NCBI GenBank assembly: GCA_031254675.1
Contig: JAIRTV010000492.1
Coordinates: 1 to 5,931, forward strand
Reading direction: 5' to 3'
Length of the DNA: 5,931 nucleotides
Source of the DNA: Planctomycetaceae bacterium
GTDB taxonomy: Bacteria > Planctomycetota > Planctomycetia > Pirellulales > Thermoguttaceae
Shown here: positions 1 through 4,638 of the stretch, one piece after another
How the letters are laid out: every line of letters starts with the position of its first letter
How positions within the stretch are numbered: the first letter of the stretch is position 1
Program-made: the position numbers and the translations under genes
The notes under the pieces: generated by a model
Seen by the model: the letters and a program-made list of their open reading frames with translations, nothing else
Told to the model about the DNA's origin: nothing
Database searches by the model: none

Positions 1-333
1 GATTTCCTGCGTTCGGTCAAACATTTTCAGGATAATCCGCAAAAAATAATCGATTTAGAACCATATTTACCGAAAGATTGGAACACAACAAATACGGAAG
101 ATTCCGCAAACACATTAAATACATTGCTCTTAGCCGACAAACTGACAAACGAACCCGATGATTCGGAAGAAAAAAAACAACCGCCAAAATCGGTTCAATT
201 CGTCCAATCGCCCGCTCAAACGGAAACCCAACACCGCGTTCTCATCGAAGCCGCAATAGTTGGTCTTGAAATGCTCGGAAAATCGGGACACGACGAATGG
301 AGGTTGAAAAACGAAGAACAAGAAATAGAATAA
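1..333 (+). CDS. C-terminal part of an unrecognised protein (5' end outside window)
   Basis: The frame is open from base 1 to a TAA at 331-333 and gives 110 residues with no stop, so the gene starts upstream of the window. The first 30 residues look folded (DFLRSVKHFQDNPQKIIDLE, then PYLPKDW). Residues 30-80 are rich in Asn, Thr, Asp, Glu, Lys and Pro, including EEKKQPPK, and look disordered. A short helix-like stretch follows (HRVLIEAAIVGLEMLGKS), ending in a charged tail with EEQEIE. I recognise no domain and see no membrane segment in this part. A TTG at 124 could serve as an internal start, but the open frame upstream has similar composition, so a truncated longer protein is more likely. 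It converges on dapL, with 117 bp between the two stop codons. Function cannot be assigned from this fragment. Confidence 0.72.
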   Translation, partial: DFLRSVKHFQDNPQKIIDLEPYLPKDWNTTNTEDSANTLNTLLLADKLTNEPDDSEEKKQPPKSVQFVQSPAQTETQHRVLIEAAIVGLEMLGKSGHDEWRLKNEEQEIE

Positions 334-363
334 TCTCTCAGCAAAATCTTATTTGAAACCTCC

Positions 364-385
364 AAAAAATTCCGCGTCTTTCGCG
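364..385 (-). terminator. Possible short intrinsic terminator of dapL
   Basis: Read on the minus strand, CGCG-AAAGA-CGCG (385 to 373) forms a four-pair all-GC stem with a five-base loop. It is followed by GA and then ATTTTTT (370 to 364). It lies about 65 bp past the dapL stop. The stem is short for an intrinsic terminator, so this is tentative. The same bases on the plus strand read as a near-repeat of CGCGT (373-377 and 382-386). Confidence 0.3.
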
Positions 386-404
386 TTCAATTTGTGAGTT
401 GACG

Positions 405-422
405 ACACGATTTTAAACGTGT
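405..422 (+). terminator. Weak inverted repeat after the first gene
   Basis: ACACG (405-409) and CGTGT (418-422) form a five-pair stem around an AT-rich eight-base loop, 72 bp after the stop of the left-hand gene. The bases that follow, TATTTTAAT, are only modestly U-rich. It could act as a weak terminator for either convergent gene or be chance. Confidence 0.22.
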
Positions 423-450
423 TATTTTAATCTTGCGAACAATTATCGTT

Positions 451-1683
451 TTAGAATTCAAAGGCGATTTGTCCGAGTCGTTCGGAAAATTGGAACATGA
501 GTTCGTCTTCGGCGATTTCGTCTTCGGCGACATAAGTTACGGAAAATCGCAAATACGAACCGGCATTGTCCCAAGGAACGGTACAAATCGAATGTTCACG
601 GATTAAATATTGACTGACTTCTTCGGCGTTGGCAAATTTTGTACCTTGACTAATTCCTGTCGGTGCTTTGACGTACAGAAAATAAGTCCCGCCGGGAACG
701 TCACATTCGAAACCGAATGCTCGTAGTGTTGCGACTAATTTTTCGAGTCGGCGATAATATTTCCGGTTGGCTTCTTTTGGAATTTCGGGATCGTCCAACG
801 CCGCAATCGCTGCTTTTTGGATCGCCAGAAATTGACCGCTGTCACAGTTATCTTTGACATCGGCAAACGCCCGAACAATCCGTTCATTGCCGCAAACCCA
901 CGCAATACGCCAACCAATCATATTCCAGCCTTTCGAAAGCGAATGAATTTCAACGCCCACATCACGCGCCCCAGGTACCTGCAAAAAACTAAGCGGCGCG
1001 TTACGGTAAGTCAGCATGAGATGCGCCGCATCCTGAACAACAACAAATTTGTGTTTCTTCGCCAATTCGATGACTTTTTCATAAAATTCAATCGTTGCAA
1101 TTTGACCGGTTGGGCTGTTCGGATAATTTAGTACGAGAAGTTTGGTCTTGTTCAGAATATCTTCGGGAACAGATTCAAAATCGGGAAAGAATTGATTTTC
1201 TTCCGTGAGCGGCAGATGATAAACCGAACCACCACAATATCTTGTATGAGTTCCGGCAACAGGATAACCGGGAACCGTTAATAAAGTGACATCACCCGAA
1301 TTGATAAAAACATACGGCATCATCGCCAATGCCGGCTTCGAACCAATTGCATGATTGATTTCGGTGACAGGATCAAGTTGAACGGAAAAATTCCGTTTCA
1401 TAAAACGAGCAACCGCTTCTTTGAATTCAAGACAACCGTTGTCGGCGTAACCGCGATTTTCCGGTTGATTGATTTCGTGCGCCATAATTCGCCGAACCTG
1501 TTCGTCCGCCATCGCATCGTTTTCGCCTATCCCAAAATCAATCAAGGGACGATCCGGAAAATCCTTAATTGCTTGCCGTTTGGCGCGTTTGATTTTTTCA
1601 AACTTATAAATTTCGTTTGATTTCCCGTAATTCGCTCCGCCGATTCGTTCCGCGAACAATTCTTGAAAATAATAATCCGTCAT
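451..1683 (-). CDS. dapL: LL-diaminopimelate aminotransferase (DapL)
   Basis: This is a PLP-dependent class I/II aminotransferase of 410 residues with this start. The family converts tetrahydrodipicolinate plus glutamate directly to LL-diaminopimelate and 2-oxoglutarate, bypassing the succinylase and acetylase routes to lysine and peptidoglycan. Visible signatures are the N-terminal FAERIGGANYGKSNEIYKF block (residues 10-28), DFGIGEND (49-56), YADNG (79-83), GSKPAL (114-119), PGYP (138-141), NYPNSPTG (186-193), QDAAH with Asp218, the Schiff-base lysine Lys251 in SLSKGWNMIGWR with Arg259, and the carboxylate-binding Arg379 in YLRFS. His221 stands where many aminotransferases have Tyr (DAAY). 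The frame stays open upstream to an ATG at 1798-1800, but those codons encode a Cys/Phe/Val-rich stretch unlike the family and the family N-terminus begins at MTDYYFQ. An ATG four codons earlier (1693-1695) is equally possible. No start has a well-placed Shine-Dalgarno site. I am sure of the aminotransferase family and fairly sure of DapL. Confidence 0.93.
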   Translation of the reverse strand: MTDYYFQELFAERIGGANYGKSNEIYKFEKIKRAKRQAIKDFPDRPLIDFGIGENDAMADEQVRRIMAHEINQPENRGYADNGCLEFKEAVARFMKRNFSVQLDPVTEINHAIGSKPALAMMPYVFINSGDVTLLTVPGYPVAGTHTRYCGGSVYHLPLTEENQFFPDFESVPEDILNKTKLLVLNYPNSPTGQIATIEFYEKVIELAKKHKFVVVQDAAHLMLTYRNAPLSFLQVPGARDVGVEIHSLSKGWNMIGWRIAWVCGNERIVRAFADVKDNCDSGQFLAIQKAAIAALDDPEIPKEANRKYYRRLEKLVATLRAFGFECDVPGGTYFLYVKAPTGISQGTKFANAEEVSQYLIREHSICTVPWDNAGSYLRFSVTYVAEDEIAEDELMFQFSERLGQIAFEF

Positions 1684-1772
1684 AACAATACTCATTGAAA
1701 AATAAATAAAACTTTCCCGTAACGATGAAAATACAACCGCAAATACAGCAACTCGAATACAGTAGCAAATAA

Positions 1773-1798
1773 ACAGTTTGCAACGAAATACAAACTGC
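1773..1798 (-). promoter_or_regulatory. Hairpin in the dapL leader
   Basis: On the minus-strand transcript, GCAGUUUGUA (1798 to 1789) pairs with UGCAAACUGU (1782 to 1773) around a UUUCGU loop. This gives ten pairs, two of them G-U. It lies 90 to 115 bases before the chosen dapL start, inside the region a leader would cover if transcription began near 1834. I do not recognise it as a known riboswitch, and I see no lysine-box signature. Confidence 0.35.
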
Positions 1799-1830
1799 AT
1801 TCGTATTTAATTTTCGGTTCATTATAGTTT

Positions 1831-2184
1831 ATGAAAAACTATTATAAAAGTCTGTTGTTTTTTTACAAGAGACCTCAAACGACCATGTTTGAGAATAATT
1901 TTGCTCTAGAGACAGTGTTTTCCCAAAAGTGTATTTCCCAAAAGTATGCTTTCAAAAAAATAGGCTTTCAAAAAATGTTCGAAGAATTTTCGTTGATTGA
2001 TTTATTTTCGCGAAAGTTCGGTTTTCGTTTTACTGAAAGAATGTACGAAAATCGCCGCAGAAGAATAGACGCCAAAACCCTCTTGCGAATTGTTAAAATT
2101 ATGTTATTATATTTCGCAACAATAGTGATAGTCGCAACTATTTGTTTTGTCATTGTTTGCCTCTTCAGGATGATCTATTTGTAA
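1831..2184 (+). CDS. Hypothetical small C-terminally anchored membrane protein
   Basis: A 117-codon frame lies between the divergent dapL and panB. I recognise no family. Residues 30-49 read as four imperfect five-residue units: FSQKC, ISQKY, AFKKI and GFQKM. They arise from two pairs of near-tandem DNA repeats (TTTCCCAAAAGT at 1919 and 1934; GCTTTCAAAAAA at 1948 and 1964). A basic patch, ENRRRRIDAK, covers residues 73-82. Residues 90-111 form one strong hydrophobic helix (IMLLYFATIVIVATICFVIV), followed by LFRMIYL. The layout suggests a cytoplasmic basic domain held by a C-terminal membrane anchor; this is inference. There is no Shine-Dalgarno site before the ATG, and Met19 is an alternative start. 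The start overlaps a possible dapL promoter. The hydrophobic helix and the uninterrupted length favour a real gene; AT-rich codons and the lack of a start signal argue against it. Confidence 0.4.
   Translation: MKNYYKSLLFFYKRPQTTMFENNFALETVFSQKCISQKYAFKKIGFQKMFEEFSLIDLFSRKFGFRFTERMYENRRRRIDAKTLLRIVKIMLLYFATIVIVATICFVIVCLFRMIYL
1841..1868 (-). promoter_or_regulatory. Candidate dapL promoter
   Basis: Minus strand: TTGTAA (1868 to 1863) as the -35, a 16-bp spacer, and a perfect TATAAT (1846 to 1841) as the -10. A second TATAAT lies at 1826 to 1821 without a convincing -35. The region is very AT-rich, so such matches arise easily by chance. The position, 146 bp or more upstream of the dapL start, implies a long leader. 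It overlaps the start of the small plus-strand frame at 1831, so both may not be real. Confidence 0.3.
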
Positions 2185-2201
2185 CGCTGAGTTGATTTCT
2201 A

Positions 2202-2230
2202 TTGACATACGATTCTGTTGGGAGTCTAAA
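2202..2230 (+). promoter_or_regulatory. Candidate panB promoter
   Basis: A perfect -35 TTGACA (2202-2207) is followed after 17 bp by TCTAAA (2225-2230), a four-of-six -10. Transcription would begin near 2237 and give a leader of about 67 bases. A weaker alternative is TTGACC (2237-2242) with TAATAT (2262-2267), 19 bp apart. Confidence 0.45.
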
Positions 2231-2277
2231 CCGATATTGACCGTTCTTAAATGGTATTCGGTAATATTGTTTCGATT

Positions 2278-2303
2278 ATAAATTATTCCTTTGATAAATT
2301 ATT
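2278..2303 (+). repeat. Ten-base direct repeat abutting the panB start
   Basis: ATAAATTATT occurs at 2278-2287 and again at 2294-2303, the second copy touching the panB ATG. The stretch is nearly pure A/T and has no Shine-Dalgarno motif. An unstructured AT-rich leader of this kind is compatible with initiation that depends on ribosomal protein S1 rather than on anti-Shine-Dalgarno pairing. The repeat may be chance in such sequence. Confidence 0.5.
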
Positions 2304-3095
2304 ATGTCCAAACTTACATTGTCGAAAATCAGAACATTTAAACCGGAAGGGCGTAAACTTGTTGTATTGACGGTTTATGATTATCCGAGTGCTCGTTTAC
2401 TGGACAACGCCGGTATTGATTGCTTGCTTGTTGGCGATAGTTTGGGCAATGTCGTTCAGGGCAAAACGACCACGCTTGCCGTAACATTGGATGAAATCAT
2501 TTATCATGCGGAGATGGTTGTTCGTGCGGCATGTCGGGCGTTTGTGATTGTTGATCTTCCGTTTCCGTTTTGCCAACTTGGTTCGGCGGAAGCGGTTCGT
2601 GCGGCGGCGAGGATTTTCAAAGAGACCGCGGCGGATGCGATCAAATTTGAAGGAGGAGAAAATCGCGCGTCCACAATTGCTGCTTTAGTTGATGCGGGTA
2701 TTCCTGTGCTGGGGCATTGTGGTTTGCGTCCACAAGAAATCCGACAAGTCGGCGGTTATTTTGTCCAACGGCAACGCGAACAATTGTTTCGTGATATTAC
2801 AGCGGTTGAAAATGCCGGAGCTTTCGCTGTGGTGTTGGAGTGTATTGAAACGGAGTTAGCGAGGGAAGCTACTGATCGGTTGCGGATTCCGACGATTGGA
2901 ATTGGCGCCGGTCCTTTTTGTGATGGACAAGTATTGGTTTTCCACGATTTTCTTGGTTACAAACCGGAACAAACTCGTACTCCAAAACATGTTAAACAAT
3001 ATGCTGATCTGCAAACGATTATTTCGAATGCGGCTAAAAATTACGCTGATGATGTTCGCAACGCGGTATTTCCCGACGTGAAAAATTCGTTCTGA
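2304..3095 (+). CDS. panB: 3-methyl-2-oxobutanoate hydroxymethyltransferase (ketopantoate hydroxymethyltransferase)
   Basis: This cytoplasmic enzyme transfers a hydroxymethyl group from 5,10-methylenetetrahydrofolate to 2-oxoisovalerate to give ketopantoate, the first committed step of pantothenate and CoA synthesis. The 263-residue length matches the family. Visible motifs are the YDYPSA block (residues 25-30), VGDSLGNV with the metal ligand Asp45 (43-50), VDLPF with Asp84 (83-87), KFEGG with Lys114 and Glu116 (114-118), GHCGL with His138 (137-141), VLEC with the expected catalytic Glu179 (177-180), and GIGAGPFCDGQVLVFHD (199-215). The catalytic and metal residues are all present. The middle loop is unusual: the common GLTPQ is GLRPQ, and the usual GGYKVQGR is GGYFVQRQ, followed by a shorter segment than in the Escherichia coli protein. 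The ATG has no Shine-Dalgarno site. The gene ends in tandem stops (TGA TAA). No panC or panD is next to it in the window. Confidence 0.95.
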   Translation: MSKLTLSKIRTFKPEGRKLVVLTVYDYPSARLLDNAGIDCLLVGDSLGNVVQGKTTTLAVTLDEIIYHAEMVVRAACRAFVIVDLPFPFCQLGSAEAVRAAARIFKETAADAIKFEGGENRASTIAALVDAGIPVLGHCGLRPQEIRQVGGYFVQRQREQLFRDITAVENAGAFAVVLECIETELAREATDRLRIPTIGIGAGPFCDGQVLVFHDFLGYKPEQTRTPKHVKQYADLQTIISNAAKNYADDVRNAVFPDVKNSF

Positions 3096-3167
3096 TAATG
3101 GGGAAAGTGTTTTTCACAATTTCGGAAGTAACTATCTATTTTATTTCTGCCACAGAGATTTTTTATA

Positions 3168-3214
3168 GCAAAACGGTTCTGAGAAGTTGCCCGGATTTTT
3201 TGGAACCGTTTTGC
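3168..3214 (+). other. Long hairpin in the panB 3' region
   Basis: GCAAAACGGTTC (3168-3179) and GAACCGTTTTGC (3203-3214) are perfect 12-base inverted arms. As RNA from the plus strand the stem extends inward by seven more pairs (3180-3186 with 3196-3202, four of them G-U), leaving a nine-base loop, TTGCCCGGA. The minus-strand transcript would have A-C mismatches at those four places, so the plus strand forms the better hairpin. It begins 73 bases after the panB stop. No U-run follows (GATAAAGAATG), so it is not a canonical intrinsic terminator. It could protect the panB mRNA 3' end, or serve as a processing or pausing structure. Confidence 0.6.
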
Positions 3215-3242
3215 GATAAAGAATGTCTATTGGGTTTCGGAA

Positions 3243-3419
3243 TCAAATTTGTTGCGTAAACCGTGAAATATCATCGTTCCATAATATTTGATGGTCAATA
3301 CCGTGAAATACCATAGCGAAAACGAATATTCCAGTTTCCAATGCCAGCGATAAAACAAGGAATAGACTGAAAATCAAGCGTGTTGCGCGATCCGGAATTA
3401 TTTTTATCTCTTTGGGCAT
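3243..3419 (-). CDS. Possible 58-residue single-span membrane protein
   Basis: On the minus strand, an ATG at 3419-3417 opens a frame that ends with TGA at 3245-3243. The product has a basic N-terminus (MPKEIKIIPDRATR), one long hydrophobic segment at about residues 15-38 (LIFSLFLVLSLALETG followed by IFVFAMVF), and a polar tail with HGIDHQILWNDD. The positive N-terminal side would suggest the N-terminus stays in the cytoplasm. I recognise no family. There is no Shine-Dalgarno site, and the in-frame sequence upstream of the ATG is also open for about 26 codons but has no ATG. It is convergent with panB, and the 3168-3214 hairpin lies between the two stops. A frame this short can occur by chance; the clean hydrophobic segment is the main support. 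Confidence 0.33.
   Translation of the reverse strand: MPKEIKIIPDRATRLIFSLFLVLSLALETGIFVFAMVFHGIDHQILWNDDISRFTQQI
3260..3314. repeat. Near-identical 15-base direct repeat, 40-bp period
   Basis: ACCGTGAAATATCAT (3260-3274) and ACCGTGAAATACCAT (3300-3314) match at 14 of 15 positions and start exactly 40 bp apart. The period is not a multiple of three, so inside the minus-strand small frame the copies are read in different frames and cannot be a protein repeat. Forty base pairs is close to four helical turns, so a protein could bind both copies on one face; this is inference. Confidence 0.6.
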
Positions 3420-3467
3420 GGTAACTGCGTAAATATGTTTTGGTCGCTTCGACTTTTGGAGTGAGTT

Positions 3468-3523
3468 GAGTTGGCTAGATTTTATGTAAATAATATTCTA
3501 CGCCAACTCTTTGCTCTTTTTTT
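3468..3523 (+). terminator. Intrinsic-terminator-like hairpin upstream of the cysK promoter
   Basis: GAGTTGGCTAGA (3468-3479) pairs with TCTA (3497-3500) and GCCAACTC (3502-3509), giving a 12-pair stem with one bulged C at 3501. The loop is AT-rich and about 17 bases long. On the plus strand the stem is followed by TTT, GCTC and then seven T (3517-3523). The orientation suits termination of a plus-strand transcript, either panB read-through or a small RNA from the gap. The minus strand has no T-run after the stem. It ends 40 bp before the -35 of the cysK promoter, so it would insulate the cysK-metY unit from panB. Confidence 0.48.
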
Positions 3524-3563
3524 CTGAATTGATTTCCTGAAAAATTTTTTTGAGTTCTTAACC

Positions 3564-3592
3564 TTGACGAGACCGATGTAATCAATTACCAT
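3564..3592 (+). promoter_or_regulatory. Candidate promoter of the cysK-metY operon
   Basis: TTGACG (3564-3569), a 17-bp spacer and TACCAT (3587-3592) give five-of-six and four-of-six matches to the vegetative consensus. Transcription from about 3599 gives a leader near 59 bases. An inverted repeat, GTAAT-CA-ATTAC (3578-3589), sits in the spacer and overlaps the -10, where a repressor could act. No other comparably good promoter lies between the upstream terminator and cysK. Confidence 0.45.
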
Positions 3593-3645
3593 AAGACATA
3601 GTAATTCCGTAGGCTTTTAGGTTTTTTGTTTTCCCATTTTAACGC

Positions 3646-3651
3646 AAGGAG
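3646..3651 (+). promoter_or_regulatory. Shine-Dalgarno site of cysK
   Basis: AAGGAG ends six bases before the ATG at 3658 and fixes that start. panB and dapL have no such site. Confidence 0.85.
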
Positions 3652-3657
3652 TTTGTA

Positions 3658-4590
3658 ATGACAAAAATTTCAAAACGGATCACTGATTTGATCGGTGGAA
3701 CACCATTATTGGAGCTAACCAATTACGAAAAAAAGAACGGGTTGAACGCGACAATTATCGCTAAACTTGAATATTTCAATCCAGCGGGAAGTGTTAAAGA
3801 CCGTATTGCGGTTGCCATGATTGACGATGCCGAAAAGAAGGGGCTTCTCAAATCTGGTGCGACGTTGATTGAGCCGACCAGCGGTAATACTGGAATTGGT
3901 TTGGCGGCGGTTGCGGCGTCGCGCGGTTACAAACTGATTCTTACCATGCCCGAAACAATGAGTATCGAACGCCGTAATCTGCTCAAAGCCTACGGCGCCG
4001 AACTTGTTCTCACCGAAGGCGCAAAAGGTATGAAAGGTGCTATCGCCAAAGCGGAAGAATTGCTCGAATCAACTCCGGGAAGTTTTTCTCCCGCTCAGTT
4101 TGATAATCCGGCAAATCCCGAAATCCACAAAAAAACAACCGGTCCGGAAATTTGGAACGATACCGATGGTCATATTGACTATTTTGTTGCGGGCATTGGT
4201 ACCGGCGGAACAATCACCGGTGCCGGTGAATTTCTTAAATCGAAAAATCCGAAACTCAAAATTGTTGCGGTGGAGCCAGCTGCGTCGCCGGTTTTGTCCA
4301 AAGGAACTCCCGGTCCACACAAAATTCAAGGAATTGGTGCTGGTTTTGTTCCCAAAACGCTGAACACTTCCATTTACGATGAAATCATTGCTGTTGAAAA
4401 CGATGACGCTTTCGCTACCGGTAAATCTGTTGCGTTGACGGACGGATTGCTGATTGGTATTTCGTCGGGGGCGGCGTTGTGGGCGGCAACGGAAATAGCG
4501 AAGCGACCGGAAGCAACAGGAAAAAATATTGTTGTTATTTTGCCGGATACCGGTGAACGATACCTTTCGACCGCATTGTTTGCGGGATAA
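3658..4590 (+). CDS. cysK: Cysteine synthase A (O-acetylserine sulfhydrylase)
   Basis: This fold-type II PLP enzyme combines O-acetylserine with sulfide to make cysteine and acetate in the cytoplasm, the last step of assimilatory sulfur fixation. At 310 residues it matches the family length. Motifs in order are IGGTPLLEL (12-20), NPAGSVKDR with the Schiff-base lysine Lys47 (41-49), the substrate-binding PTSGNTG loop (73-79), the phosphate-binding GTGGT loop (181-185), QGIGAGFVP (224-232), GISSGAA with Ser270 near the pyridine nitrogen (267-273), and the C-terminal PDTGERYLST (296-305). All expected active-site residues are present. Cystathionine beta-synthase and CysM are relatives, but the length and the PDTGERYLST end favour CysK. 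The start is fixed by the Shine-Dalgarno site just upstream. metY follows after 48 bp with no terminator seen, so the two are probably co-transcribed from the promoter near 3564. Confidence 0.95.
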   Translation: MTKISKRITDLIGGTPLLELTNYEKKNGLNATIIAKLEYFNPAGSVKDRIAVAMIDDAEKKGLLKSGATLIEPTSGNTGIGLAAVAASRGYKLILTMPETMSIERRNLLKAYGAELVLTEGAKGMKGAIAKAEELLESTPGSFSPAQFDNPANPEIHKKTTGPEIWNDTDGHIDYFVAGIGTGGTITGAGEFLKSKNPKLKIVAVEPAASPVLSKGTPGPHKIQGIGAGFVPKTLNTSIYDEIIAVENDDAFATGKSVALTDGLLIGISSGAALWAATEIAKRPEATGKNIVVILPDTGERYLSTALFAG

Positions 4591-4624
4591 ACCAAACGAT
4601 TTTACTTTATTACATTAAAACCAC

Positions 4625-4630
4625 AAGGAG
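4625..4630 (+). promoter_or_regulatory. Shine-Dalgarno site of metY
   Basis: AAGGAG lies eight bases before the ATG at 4639 and supports that start. The 48-bp cysK-metY spacer otherwise holds only AT-rich sequence, with no visible promoter or terminator. Confidence 0.85.
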
Positions 4631-4638
4631 AATTTTTT

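Larger units (their letters stand above)
3096..3657. other. 562-bp gap between panB and cysK
   Basis: This gap has no clearly established gene. In order it holds a doubtful 53-codon plus-strand frame (3098-3259), a strong plus-strand RNA hairpin (3168-3214), a possible small membrane-protein frame on the minus strand (3243-3419), a direct repeat (3260-3274 and 3300-3314), a terminator-like stem with a T-run (3468-3523), and the cysK promoter and leader. I see no tRNA, T-box or S-box (SAM riboswitch) signature before cysK, although a sulfur operon is a natural place for one. The two small frames overlap each other by 17 bp, so at most one is likely to be real. Confidence 0.7.

Noticed and set aside
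130..321. Minus-strand frame of 63 codons rich in Phe
   Set aside because: It is complementary to the plus-strand frame open from base 1; the Phe runs are the reverse of Glu/Lys codons.
817..1620. Plus-strand open frames at 817-1131 and 1351-1620
   Set aside because: They lie opposite the conserved dapL reading frame and their products show no recognisable features; they are antisense by-products of its codon use.
1684..1800. N-terminal extension of dapL from the ATG at 1800, which would add a hydrophobic Cys/Phe/Val stretch like a signal or membrane anchor
   Set aside because: The family N-terminus begins at about MTDYYFQ, the extra residues look like translated leader, and a cytoplasmic lysine-pathway enzyme is not expected to be anchored.
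1919..1975. The paired TTTCCCAAAAGT and GCTTTCAAAAAA repeats as a CRISPR-like array or iteron origin
   Set aside because: There are only two copies of each, with 3-4 bases between copies, different units and no spacer structure; local slippage within a low-complexity AT-rich frame explains them.
3168..3214. Hairpin as the end of an insertion sequence or a MITE
   Set aside because: There is one inverted pair only 23 bases apart, no flanking target duplication, and no transposase or remnant nearby.
3599..3657. Possible SAM or T-box riboswitch in the cysK leader
   Set aside because: Only about 59 bases separate the predicted transcription start from cysK, with no T-box sequence, no SAM-riboswitch core and no terminator stem in that stretch.
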